Below, in pieces: positions 7,497-14,162 of a stretch of 25,268 nt of DNA (positions within the stretch are counted from its first letter, which is position 1; each line of letters begins with the position of its first letter). Source of the DNA: a virus. The stretch lies in the IMG/VR virus record IMGVR_UViG_3300021185_003007, positions 1 through 25,268 of that record. One strand, 5' to 3'. The notes beneath the pieces were generated by a model. It saw nothing but the letters and a program-made list of their open reading frames with translations. It searched no databases and had not been told where the DNA came from. The translations under genes and the position numbers were made by a program.

Positions 7497-9812
7497 CTAA
7501 TTAGTAAGTCTAGCCCCTAAAGCTAATGCTGATCCTACTTTTCCTCCATCTAAGTAAACATCTCCTCCCTCTTTTACAACCTTTATCAACTCCTGTAATA
7601 GTTTTTCTACATTACCTCCTAGTTTTGTACCTCCTGCCATTGTCAGAGTGTCTTTTGGATTTGTTTGTATTGTAAAGTCATCAACCTTAAGATTACCAGA
7701 TGCTCCTCCAGTACTTTTATACGCGTCAGTTATACCGCTAGCGTTCATATTTTCCTGCCCTGATAAAGTACCTATTCCTGCGGCAATACCAGTACCTATA
7801 TCTAATGCACTAGTTACTGCCATCATACCATGATCTGCTGCTTTTGCACCATACTGTTTTGCGAGGTCAAATTGCATACTTTTAAAGTAGTAGGCTGCTT
7901 GTAACGCTGAAACAACTGCCATTACGGCGTGATACGCAGCTGATAGCGGTGAAATTAAAGTTCCATGAATTATTTGACCTATACCTTTAAATATTCTGGA
8001 TATTGATTTGACATCACCTAGCATATTCGTAATTTTACCTTCTGGACCACCTAAGCTTGCTGCAAATACCTCTACTTTCCTAACTGTGTCTTCTATAATT
8101 TTAGGGTTTTGTTCAAGAAAACCGAAAACTTTCTCTACTGCTGGTGCTATAGAGATCATGAATATTTTTTTCATGTTCTCTAAAAGGTTATTCATTTTGT
8201 CTTGGAAGGATAGGTTATTTTTCATAGTTGTGAACTGTTCCATTCCTATTTTTTTAAGAGCTTCTTCCTGTGTCATTGTTTTAAGGAGTTTTTGGTACTC
8301 CTGCTCCCTTGCGTCTGCTGTAGCGAATCCTGCTTTTTCAAGTGCTTTTTGGTCCATAAACATTTTTGCAAGATCATCTTTAGACATACTTAAAGATTTT
8401 GCTATAGCCTCTTGTGCATACACATTATTGGTGGAGAATGCTTCTTGTATAGCTTCTTGTTTTGATATTTCTTTAGCCACAGTAGCATAATCTTGATTGG
8501 CTGCTGCTGCTCTAGCTTTACTTAAATCTAGTTTTTTACCAGTCAGTAACTGTGCAGTCATTTCTGCTTCAATACTGGTTTCATAATCTAAAAGTCCAGC
8601 AGATATATTCTCTACTTGGGATAAAGTAAGTCCTACCTTTCTTGCTTGTACTGCTGCGTTACTTAAAGCTTTAGCTGAAAAATCTGAGTTAACTCTAAAT
8701 GATGCTGAAGATGTAGCAATATCTTGCATTATAGCTTTAGATGAAATATTAACACCTAGTTGCATTTCTAATGCTTCAGCTGCTCCTAATGCTTCAGTTG
8801 CAAAGTTCCCTGAAGATTGTCCTGATGCTACTAGGCTTCTAGCGATTTCTTGAGTTTGTTCTACACTTAAACCTAATCTGTAGTTTAATGTATCTAAATC
8901 GGCATTAAATACCTCTACATTCTTAGACATTATACCTGTAGAATTCGCAAAAGTGTTTGCTAACTCTGCTCCTTTACCCATCCTTTGGGTAAGTAGGCTA
9001 GCACCTCTATCAGCTTTATTAAAATTAAAAACTGTTGCTGCTGCTGCTTCTTTAGTTTCGTTAAAAGCTGAAGCTGTTTCTGCAGTGCTTTTATCTATCG
9101 ATAACATTAATTTTACTAATCCAGTAATTCCTCCTACGATTAGTCCTACATATCCACCAGATTTCATAAAATTCATAGCAGAAGATGCGGCAGATTTAGC
9201 AAATCCTTTTGCTCCAGCTGCTAAAACGCTCATTTGTTTCCCGCCTTTAGAATTAGAGATCACTGTTTGTCTTGCTGCTTTAGCTGCATCTTGGAAAGGT
9301 CCTGCAAGTTTTCGAAGTCCTGGTATATCGCTGACTACATCTGAGATTCCGGAGAAAAAGGAAGTTCGTGCGTCTAACTTAGCAGCATTTGAAGCAATGT
9401 CTCCATAAATCTTAGAAAGATCGTCTGCATTATCTCTTGCGGCTGATAAGTTTCTAGCTTGGGATATTACTGCAGCTTGTGCATCTCCTGTTAATGTCTT
9501 CGCTCTTTTATATAGTTTATTAATTTCTATATTAAGATCCTTTACCCTATTCTGATTCGCTTCTTGTTCTTTAACAGCTTTTGCAGTAGCTTTAGTAGAT
9601 TTTGCTGCTGATGCTTGTAATTCTGATACTTTTGATGCGCTGGATGTAATCTTAGAATACATACTGCTAACGAATGTAATCATTTCGCCATTTTTCTGCA
9701 TTTCTTTGTTAGCCATACCCGTTTCACGGGCAATCTCTTTCATTGCATTTTTAATGTCTTGAGCTTTTGAGACGGAATCGTCGCTAAACTCTATATTATT
9801 ATCGTCAGCCAT
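7497..9812 (-). CDS. Tail tape measure protein
   Basis: This 771-residue protein is rich in Ala, Lys, Ser and Thr. It has long helical, coiled-coil-like stretches at about 10-150, a Gly-rich hydrophobic segment at about 219-238 (GGYVGLIVGGITGLVKL) and another Ala-rich hydrophobic region near 590-680. This composition is typical of tape measures, which set tail length, fill the tube lumen and are ejected before DNA. The gene follows the probable frameshifted chaperone pair and precedes the baseplate genes, the expected place. It has no visible muramidase or peptidase domain; the wall-degrading function seems to sit in the hub instead. Two ORFs on the plus strand inside it are shadows. Confidence 0.85.
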   Translation of the reverse strand: MADDNNIEFSDDSVSKAQDIKNAMKEIARETGMANKEMQKNGEMITFVSSMYSKITSSASKVSELQASAAKSTKATAKAVKEQEANQNRVKDLNIEINKLYKRAKTLTGDAQAAVISQARNLSAARDNADDLSKIYGDIASNAAKLDARTSFFSGISDVVSDIPGLRKLAGPFQDAAKAARQTVISNSKGGKQMSVLAAGAKGFAKSAASSAMNFMKSGGYVGLIVGGITGLVKLMLSIDKSTAETASAFNETKEAAAATVFNFNKADRGASLLTQRMGKGAELANTFANSTGIMSKNVEVFNADLDTLNYRLGLSVEQTQEIARSLVASGQSSGNFATEALGAAEALEMQLGVNISSKAIMQDIATSSASFRVNSDFSAKALSNAAVQARKVGLTLSQVENISAGLLDYETSIEAEMTAQLLTGKKLDLSKARAAAANQDYATVAKEISKQEAIQEAFSTNNVYAQEAIAKSLSMSKDDLAKMFMDQKALEKAGFATADAREQEYQKLLKTMTQEEALKKIGMEQFTTMKNNLSFQDKMNNLLENMKKIFMISIAPAVEKVFGFLEQNPKIIEDTVRKVEVFAASLGGPEGKITNMLGDVKSISRIFKGIGQIIHGTLISPLSAAYHAVMAVVSALQAAYYFKSMQFDLAKQYGAKAADHGMMAVTSALDIGTGIAAGIGTLSGQENMNASGITDAYKSTGGASGNLKVDDFTIQTNPKDTLTMAGGTKLGGNVEKLLQELIKVVKEGGDVYLDGGKVGSALALGARLTN

Positions 9813-9826
9813 AATTTATACTTATA

Positions 9827-9837
9827 TAATATAAATA
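9827..9837 (-). promoter_or_regulatory. TATTTATATTA motif before tape measure
   Basis: This copy lies 14 bases beyond the end of the chaperone extension and about 15-18 bases before the tape measure ATG at 9812. CTATTTATATTATATAA is shared exactly with the copy at 7477-7494. It is a candidate late promoter. Confidence 0.5.
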
Positions 9838-9840
9838 GAT

Positions 9841-9865
9841 AAGGCCTCTACTATTTAGAAGCCTT
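9841..9865 (-). other. Hairpin with stop codon of chaperone extension in its loop
   Basis: The coding strand reads AAGGCTTCTA, loop AATAG, then TAGAGGCCTT: a 10-bp stem with one G-T pair and a 5-base loop containing the TAG stop of the extension. No T-run follows, so it is not a standard intrinsic terminator. It may slow ribosomes or stabilise the message end, or it may be incidental. Confidence 0.4.
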
Positions 9866-10093
9866 AGTTATAAAATTAGGGTTTTTTGGTTTGTTAGTCT
9901 GTTTAGACTGTTTATTTAGTTTATCTGTTTCTTCTTTTTGATTTTGGTAATGTTCTTGTATTTTACTGAAAGTAAACTTACGTAGCCATATAGGCATACT
10001 GTAAACAGTCTCCCAAGTAAAACCACCTTTACCGAAAAATACTATATCGTGTATTTGAGAAAAAACTAACTCTCTATACTGCGGCGTCAGGCC
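9851..10093 (-). CDS. C-terminal extension of tail assembly chaperone, read by probable frameshift
   Basis: This region lies in the +1 frame relative to the gp26-type gene and ends with TAG at 9851-9853. From the slip point it encodes about 80 residues: GLTPQYRELVFSQIHDIVFF, then GKGGFTWETVYSMPIWLRKF, and a Lys/Gln/Asn-rich tail. The first ATG is at the Met of SMPIW, well inside the conserved-looking part; no ATG, GTG or TTG precedes it after the in-frame TAG at 10109-10111. The only way to translate all of it is from the overlapping upstream gene. This layout (chaperone, overlapping out-of-frame extension, then tape measure) is that of lambda G/GT and many tailed phages, where the long form binds the tape measure. 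Independent initiation at the internal Met is the alternative. Confidence 0.72.
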   Translation of the reverse strand, partial: GLTPQYRELVFSQIHDIVFFGKGGFTWETVYSMPIWLRKFTFSKIQEHYQNQKEETDKLNKQSKQTNKPKNPNFITKASK

Positions 10094-10814
10094 AAAAAAA
10101 GCCGATCCCTATTGGAATCTCGACCTCCTCCTTTCTGTCTTCTACATAAAACTCCATTCTAATGTCTGGTGAAATTTCACTATAGTATTTTCTGATAGCC
10201 CTAGCATCCTTGGCTAATAAAAAATTATCTACAAAGTTTCTAATCTCTTTAGTCTCTCTATTGCCGTTTACTGAGGTTATCATATGTTTTAACCTAGTTG
10301 TTGTAAGAGTAGAAGAATTTTTATTTATTTTTTTATTACCTTCAATTTCTCTTTCAATTAATGTTTCGTCTTTATGAGTTAGTATTTTAATAGTAACTGA
10401 ATTACCTGTTGAGGGTAAATCAAAAATAAAGTCGTTCTTTCTGTCTTTGAGTAAAGTGTAATCAATATCCTTATTTTCTAATGCACTAAGGTCTACTGTA
10501 ACTTCTTCATCCATATACTTAAAAGAATAATCTTTTCCATATGATAATACTCTGGCTGCCATCATTATAGCGTTTTTATCTCCAATCAGTAGGTTATCAT
10601 AACTTACACCTTCAGTTACGATAAGAGAGTTTAGTAACTTATCTATTACAGTTCCGTTTTTTATGTAATTTTGATTTGTCAATATGTCCTCTTCTTTTGC
10701 GGTCATATATTTCATTTCAATTTTACCGCTTGATAGTGGAGAGTCCTCAGGGTATAGTAACCCTTTAGATGGTAAGTCTACAGTTTCTGTAGGGAGTTTA
10801 AATTGTGATTCCAT
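10074..10814 (-). CDS. gp26-type protein, probable tail assembly chaperone (short form)
   Basis: This 246-residue protein starts MESQFKLPTETVDLPSKGLL and continues with MKYMTAKEEDILTN (about 35-48) and NGTVIDKLL, a signature of the T4 'base plate protein' gp26 family. The open frame extends upstream to 10877, but that stretch would translate promoter and terminator sequence; the ATG at 10814 gives the family-typical N-terminus and is chosen. The protein ends in IPIGIGFFWPDAAV. Its last codons overlap the out-of-frame extension at a run of seven T. T4 gp26 is described as a baseplate hub component, but the position here, just before the tape measure and with a frameshift extension, points to a tail assembly chaperone that is absent from the virion. 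The family match is firm; the chaperone role is inferred. Confidence 0.78.
   Translation of the reverse strand: MESQFKLPTETVDLPSKGLLYPEDSPLSSGKIEMKYMTAKEEDILTNQNYIKNGTVIDKLLNSLIVTEGVSYDNLLIGDKNAIMMAARVLSYGKDYSFKYMDEEVTVDLSALENKDIDYTLLKDRKNDFIFDLPSTGNSVTIKILTHKDETLIEREIEGNKKINKNSSTLTTTRLKHMITSVNGNRETKEIRNFVDNFLLAKDARAIRKYYSEISPDIRMEFYVEDRKEEVEIPIGIGFFWPDAAV
10094..10103 (-). other. Probable programmed frameshift site (T7 run)
   Basis: The coding strand reads GGC TTT TTT TGG in the chaperone frame. Skipping one T gives GGC TTT TTT GGC CTG, entering the extension frame; a -2 slip reaches the same frame with one more Phe. The site lies inside the short overlap between the +1-frame TAG (10109-10111) and the chaperone stop (10074-10076). 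Confidence 0.65.
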
Positions 10815-10841
10815 AAATTTTATTTCTTTATAACTTATTCT

Positions 10842-10852
10842 ATATATAAATA
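10842..10852 (-). promoter_or_regulatory. TATTTATATAT motif before gp26-type gene
   Basis: This copy lies directly downstream of the intrinsic terminator and 27-31 bases before the chosen ATG at 10814. The order terminator, motif, gene is what a new transcription unit would show. It also argues against the longer upstream start. Confidence 0.5.
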
Positions 10853-10879
10853 TAAGAAAAAAAACTTTTAAAAGCAACT

Positions 10880-10904
10880 AAAAAACCCGGAAAGAATCCG
10901 GGTT
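10880..10904 (-). terminator. Intrinsic terminator after tail tube gene
   Basis: The coding strand reads AACCCGG, loop ATTCTTT, CCGGGTT, then TTTT: a GC-rich 7-bp stem followed by a T-run, 28 bases after the tube stop codon. It probably ends or attenuates the abundant sheath/tube message before the chaperone and tape measure genes, which are needed in smaller amounts. Confidence 0.85.
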
Positions 10905-10932
10905 AATTATCTTGATAAGAGGTAGGTGTGTA

Positions 10933-11418
10933 TTAGTAGTTTAATACGCAGTAGTCCATTGCTACTGTAATGCTGATTTCAACAGCTTCATCAGATGTCC
11001 AGTCATATTGACCAAAGTCTCCGTTTGATAGTATAGCACCTTTGATGATCCATTCTCCTACGATGTCTCCTACAGGTCCTAAAATATTTAAAGTTAAATC
11101 CTTTTTATAGAAATCAGAGTATCCTGCTCTACCAGTTACTGATTCGTAACCTTGTCTTGCCCACTCCATTACTGCTTGAGCTCCACTTGGTGTTACTGGA
11201 TCGTAAAGTGTCATGGTCATATCGTCCCATTCTCTTTTTCCTCTAATTTTTCTATATGAATTGATGTGATCTAATTTGATAACGTTATCGGTGAAGGTAG
11301 GAGCTTTTACATTCTTTACCATAAAGGAAGGAATTCCGTCGATAAGCATTACAAATCTGTTCTGTACTTTCGGTTCGAAAGCTTTAAACATTATTTCGTT
11401 TGGATCTAATATTGCCAT
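10933..11418 (-). CDS. Tail tube protein (gp19 family)
   Basis: This 161-residue protein has the size of T4 gp19. Key features are NRFVMLIDGIPSFMVKNVKAP (21-41), the strand that opens tube proteins of this family, HINSYRKIRGKREWDDMTMT (51-70), the W-A-R-Q-G-Y segment, and 'LNILGPVGDIVGEWIIKGA' near 110-128, ending in SITVAMDYCVLNY. Subunits stack into the inner hexameric tube through which DNA passes. The gene follows the sheath as usual in T4-type phages and ends before a strong intrinsic terminator. A TATTTATAATA motif lies 17 bases upstream of the ATG. The family call is secure from length, motifs and context. Confidence 0.92.
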   Translation of the reverse strand: MAILDPNEIMFKAFEPKVQNRFVMLIDGIPSFMVKNVKAPTFTDNVIKLDHINSYRKIRGKREWDDMTMTLYDPVTPSGAQAVMEWARQGYESVTGRAGYSDFYKKDLTLNILGPVGDIVGEWIIKGAILSNGDFGQYDWTSDEAVEISITVAMDYCVLNY

Positions 11419-11431
11419 GTTCTATTTACTT

Positions 11432-11442
11432 TATTATAAATA
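11432..11442 (-). promoter_or_regulatory. TATTTATAATA motif before tail tube gene
   Basis: This copy sits in the 39-base gap between sheath stop and tube ATG. It is identical over 11 bases to the copies before the sheath gene and the first partial gene. It could give the tube gene its own late transcript in addition to readthrough from sheath. Confidence 0.5.
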
Positions 11443-11457
11443 CAGTTAATTAATAAT

Positions 11458-13215
11458 TTATCCGTTAAAAGTTGCTCCAGTAGGTTCAACTGTGAAGTCT
11501 AGTACTATAAATTCTGCTGTTTTAGCTGGCTGAATAAATATTTGACCTACCAATTGGTTTCTGTCTACAACATCTGCGGTGTTGTTTGTATCATCCATTA
11601 CTACTCTAAAGGTATAAAGACCTTGTCTCTGTACTACTGATTCTAAGTATGGATTCACTATAGATAAAAATCTGTTTCTAGTTGCTACTGTATTTTGTTC
11701 AAATACTAAGTTTCTAGCTTGATCTCCTAAGAACTTCTTAAGCTCGATTAATAATCTTCTTACGTTTACTCTATCTAAAGCTGATGCTTTAGTCTGTAAA
11801 GTCTTTTGTCCAAATACTGCAATACCTTGTCCAGGGAAAGTAGCAATTGGATTAACTTTACCATCATACAATAAGTCTCTTTGACCTCTTGTTAATTTTT
11901 GTTCTGCTTGAATTACTCCAACGATTCCTCCTCTTACTAATCCAGCTGGTGCGAACCAAGGTGCTGAACTATTATCTGTAAATGCATATACTCCTGGTAT
12001 AACACAAGAAGCAGGGACATATACGTTTCTTCCCGTAGCAGATACAACTTGTACCCATGGCCAATAAGAAGAAGCATATGAACTATTTAATCCTGTAGCA
12101 GTTGATGTAATATTACTTACAGTAGAACCATAAGTTTCTAAATCTATTACTGCGATACAATCTCCTCTAGATTCTGCTAAAGTTACTACACTATTTAAGA
12201 CTCCTGCTTGATCAGCATTCTTATATACCATTCCTGGTGCTGATAAGATGTTAAATATGTATTCGTCTTTATTATCTAAGATTGATATAGCATCTGTATA
12301 ATTACCAGATGTTAAACCTTGAGAGTTTGTATTTGATATTGAACTAAAGTAATTTGCTCCTGCTACAGCGTTAACTCCGGTAGCGTTATAGAATGATCCA
12401 GATTCAGCGATCGGTAAAGATCCTGAGTAAGAATTTCCATCTCCGTCTACTCCTACAGATGTACCATCGTTTTGAAGGTAGTTAACTGTTGCTGAATTTA
12501 CTGCAGAAACATAAATGAAGTTAGACTTATTTACGTAATCTCCTTGAGTCTTAACGTATGTCTTAGTTCCGTCTGTTGCTTTAGTTTTATATTGAGTACC
12601 AATTACACTTTCAATGTAGTTAGAAGAATTAGGATCTAAACTAATATTGTTAAATGTCTCTAATACTACTTTATTACTGTGGCTATCGTCTCCTCTTCTT
12701 ACTGTCAAAGAGAAAGTTCCTTTTTTAGCGTCAACGTTTTGTATTTGCCATCTAATATTATCAACTGTTCCAGAAACTAATGATCCTCCAGAACCTGCAA
12801 TTTCTGCTCCTGGGTTAGTTATTGAGACTGAGTTATTAAAGATAGCTCCTTTTCCTAATGTTTTAATTTCAAAAGGTTGAACACTATCGTTAAGTGATGA
12901 TGAAATGTGAGTAGATGATGCTGGAGTAAATGATCCAGTAACTACTCTTGTCATCAATACAGAATTACCTCCTTGTTGGAAGTAGTTTTTAACCGATATT
13001 GAGGTTAAGTATTCTTGTTTTGTTGATGCTGATACAAAAGTTTCTCCAAACTGTCTAACATACTGATTATAGGATGTTACAATAGTTGGTTCTTCTACTG
13101 GTCCTTTAACTGAAGGTCCGATGATTGCAGCGCCAGCTTCTACTGGAGCAGGCTGGATAAAAGAAATATCGTTTTCTCTTGCAAATACACCCGGTGAGAT
13201 GATTGATTCTGCCAT
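11458..13215 (-). CDS. Tail sheath protein (gp18 family)
   Basis: This 585-residue protein has the classic sheath N-terminus: ISPGVFARENDISFI, then AAIIGPSVKGPVEEPTIVTS and 'YVRQFGE'. It has a large, variable Ser/Asn/Gly-rich central insertion (about 90-310) expected on the outside of the sheath. The conserved C-terminal domain is also present: LIELKKFLGDQARNLVFEQN, RFLSIVNPYLESVVQRQGLY and 'NQLVGQIFIQPAKTAEFIVL'. The sheath surrounds the tube and contracts to drive it through the envelope. It stands immediately before the tube gene, as in T4. Two TATTTAT motifs and a hairpin precede it. Confidence 0.95.
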   Translation of the reverse strand: MAESIISPGVFARENDISFIQPAPVEAGAAIIGPSVKGPVEEPTIVTSYNQYVRQFGETFVSASTKQEYLTSISVKNYFQQGGNSVLMTRVVTGSFTPASSTHISSSLNDSVQPFEIKTLGKGAIFNNSVSITNPGAEIAGSGGSLVSGTVDNIRWQIQNVDAKKGTFSLTVRRGDDSHSNKVVLETFNNISLDPNSSNYIESVIGTQYKTKATDGTKTYVKTQGDYVNKSNFIYVSAVNSATVNYLQNDGTSVGVDGDGNSYSGSLPIAESGSFYNATGVNAVAGANYFSSISNTNSQGLTSGNYTDAISILDNKDEYIFNILSAPGMVYKNADQAGVLNSVVTLAESRGDCIAVIDLETYGSTVSNITSTATGLNSSYASSYWPWVQVVSATGRNVYVPASCVIPGVYAFTDNSSAPWFAPAGLVRGGIVGVIQAEQKLTRGQRDLLYDGKVNPIATFPGQGIAVFGQKTLQTKASALDRVNVRRLLIELKKFLGDQARNLVFEQNTVATRNRFLSIVNPYLESVVQRQGLYTFRVVMDDTNNTADVVDRNQLVGQIFIQPAKTAEFIVLDFTVEPTGATFNG

Positions 13216-13238
13216 GTTTGGTCTATTTTATTTTAATT

Positions 13239-13249
13239 TATTATAAATA
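13239..13249 (-). promoter_or_regulatory. TATTTATAATA motif before sheath (proximal)
   Basis: This is the proximal of two copies in the gap before the sheath gene; its core ends 27 bases before the ATG. Its sequence is the same as before the tube gene. It is a candidate main late promoter for sheath and tube. Confidence 0.5.
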
Positions 13250-13295
13250 TCATTCAGGAATGTAAAACAGAACTAATGTTTTAACTATATCTGTC

Positions 13296-13306
13296 TATAA
13301 TAAATA
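13296..13306 (-). promoter_or_regulatory. TATTTATTATA motif before sheath (distal)
   Basis: This second, distal copy overlaps the foot of a hairpin and lies about 84 bases before the sheath ATG. Paired motifs before the most abundant structural gene would fit strong late expression. Confidence 0.42.
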
Positions 13307-13309
13307 GGA

Positions 13310-13332
13310 AAGGAGGATGTAAAACCCTCCTT
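13310..13332 (-). terminator. Hairpin after 98-residue gene, weak terminator candidate
   Basis: The coding strand reads AAGGAGG, loop GTTTTACAT, CCTCCTT: a 7-bp stem located 24 bases after the stop of the 98-residue gene. Only a short T-run follows, so termination would be weak; RNA processing or protection of the sheath message is also possible. The AAGGAGG is sequestered in the stem and is not near a start, so it is not a ribosome binding site. Confidence 0.5.
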
Positions 13333-13356
13333 AACTATAAGTATGTAAAAGATTCT

Positions 13357-13653
13357 TTATTTTTCTTCTACAAGCTCTGGTTCTTCAACACCTTTTTCTT
13401 CTTTAGGTGCAGGAATAAACTCGCCGTTCTTCAAGTCAATTGAACCAGCGCCGTATGATGCTTCTAAAGCGTCTACTAACTCTTTTTCTGATTCTCTTAA
13501 TTCAGCTAAAAATGATTTTGCTCCTTCTTTTCTCTCTGAGATATTAATTTCTGCTAGAGAAATACCTCCTAGTTCATTTACCAAAGCAGCATTCTTTTGC
13601 TGTAGTTCTTGTAACTTGTCAAGCTCTTCTTGAGTTAACTTTTGATTTGCCAT
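13357..13653 (-). CDS. Small acidic coiled-coil protein, unknown function
   Basis: This 98-residue protein has a long helical, probably coiled-coil N-terminal part (LTQEELDKLQELQQKNAALV), a second helix rich in Glu and Leu (about 45-67), then YGAGSIDLKNGEFIPAP and an acidic tail. Similar short proteins ('...YG.GSI.L..GEF.P') occur near structural genes in other phages as far as I recall, but I cannot name a function. Its position between the 119-residue protein and the sheath suggests a virion or assembly role. The 79-base upstream gap carries a TATTTAT motif; the start is in an A/T-only leader. Confidence 0.65.
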   Translation of the reverse strand: MANQKLTQEELDKLQELQQKNAALVNELGGISLAEINISERKEGAKSFLAELRESEKELVDALEASYGAGSIDLKNGEFIPAPKEEKGVEEPELVEEK

Positions 13654-13695
13654 AATTTAATTTTTAATTAATCGATTTATTATAATAAGTAATAT

Positions 13696-13706
13696 AAGAA
13701 TAAATA
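13696..13706 (-). promoter_or_regulatory. TATTTAT motif before 98-residue gene
   Basis: The core TATTTAT is present and the following bases (TCTT) diverge from the consensus. It lies about 46 bases before the ATG at 13653. It is a weaker member of the motif set. Confidence 0.38.
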
Positions 13707-13732
13707 TCTTATAAAACAACTTTTATTTTAAT

Positions 13733-14092
13733 TTATTCTCCTACCTGTAAGTATTTAACAACTGTTTTTGGATTCATTTTTTCTGCTAGTGAAGAGGATA
13801 CTGCTCCTTTTCGTTGAGCTACTGATCCTGTAGTTTCTGCTTCCATAGCTGATTGTACCCATCCTGCTACTGTGCTATTATCTAGTCCACTAAAAGAACT
13901 GAATGAGCTTAAGTCTTCTGTTCCAATTGTTTGAGTACCAATAATAGAAGCTGAGTGGCTTCCTGTTGTAACTGTTAAAGTATAATGTACGTTGTACACT
14001 ACATCGTTTTCGGTATTTACCGGGTCTTGAGAATCTGAAGCTGTTGGATATGTGTCTAATGCTCCAACATGCCAAGAATAAGATAATGCCAT
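13733..14092 (-). CDS. Small conserved phage protein (DUF7936-like), unknown function
   Basis: This 119-residue protein begins SYSWHVGALDTYPTASDSQD and continues VVYNVHYTLTVTTGSHSASI, then GTQTIGTEDLSSFSSF, AGWVQSAMEA and a C-terminal helix. The pattern 'Y-x-W-x-V-x-x-L-D-T-Y-P ... V-V-Y-x-V-H-x-x-L-T' is one I recall from small proteins of marine phages (domain of unknown function, probably DUF7936). The beta-rich first half and short helical end would fit a small virion decoration or tail protein, but no function is known to me. It is separated from the modification genes by a 70-base gap carrying a TATTTAT motif, so it probably starts a new transcription unit. Confidence 0.68.
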   Translation of the reverse strand: MALSYSWHVGALDTYPTASDSQDPVNTENDVVYNVHYTLTVTTGSHSASIIGTQTIGTEDLSSFSSFSGLDNSTVAGWVQSAMEAETTGSVAQRKGAVSSSLAEKMNPKTVVKYLQVGE

Positions 14093-14133
14093 AATTTTAA
14101 TTTTTTTTACTAATTAGTTATTGTTTATATATA

Positions 14134-14144
14134 TTAAATAAATA
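14134..14144 (-). promoter_or_regulatory. TATTTATTTAA motif before 119-residue gene
   Basis: The core TATTTAT is followed by TTAATATATATAA and lies about 45 bases before the ATG at 14092, in the first sizeable gap after the modification genes. It probably separates the fiber/modification transcript from the tail-shaft genes. Confidence 0.42.
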
Positions 14145-14162
14145 GCAGTTAGATTACTAAAT

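Noticed and set aside
8008-8490. Plus-strand ORF of 160 codons inside the tape measure gene
   Set aside because: It is antisense to a clear tape measure gene, low in charged residues and rich in Ser/Cys/Phe as expected of a mirror frame, with no gene-like start context.
8953-9408. Plus-strand ORF of 151 codons inside the tape measure gene
   Set aside because: It is a shadow of the Ala/Lys-rich helical coding sequence; no other plus-strand gene exists in the window.
10815-10877. Upstream extension of the gp26-type gene (hydrophobic N-terminus resembling a signal peptide)
   Set aside because: It would translate the stretch between the terminator and the start, including the TATTTAT motif; the family N-terminus begins at the ATG at 10814.
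13310-13332. AAGGAGG as a strong ribosome binding site
   Set aside because: It is one arm of a hairpin, about 110 bases from the sheath start, with no start codon at the right distance.
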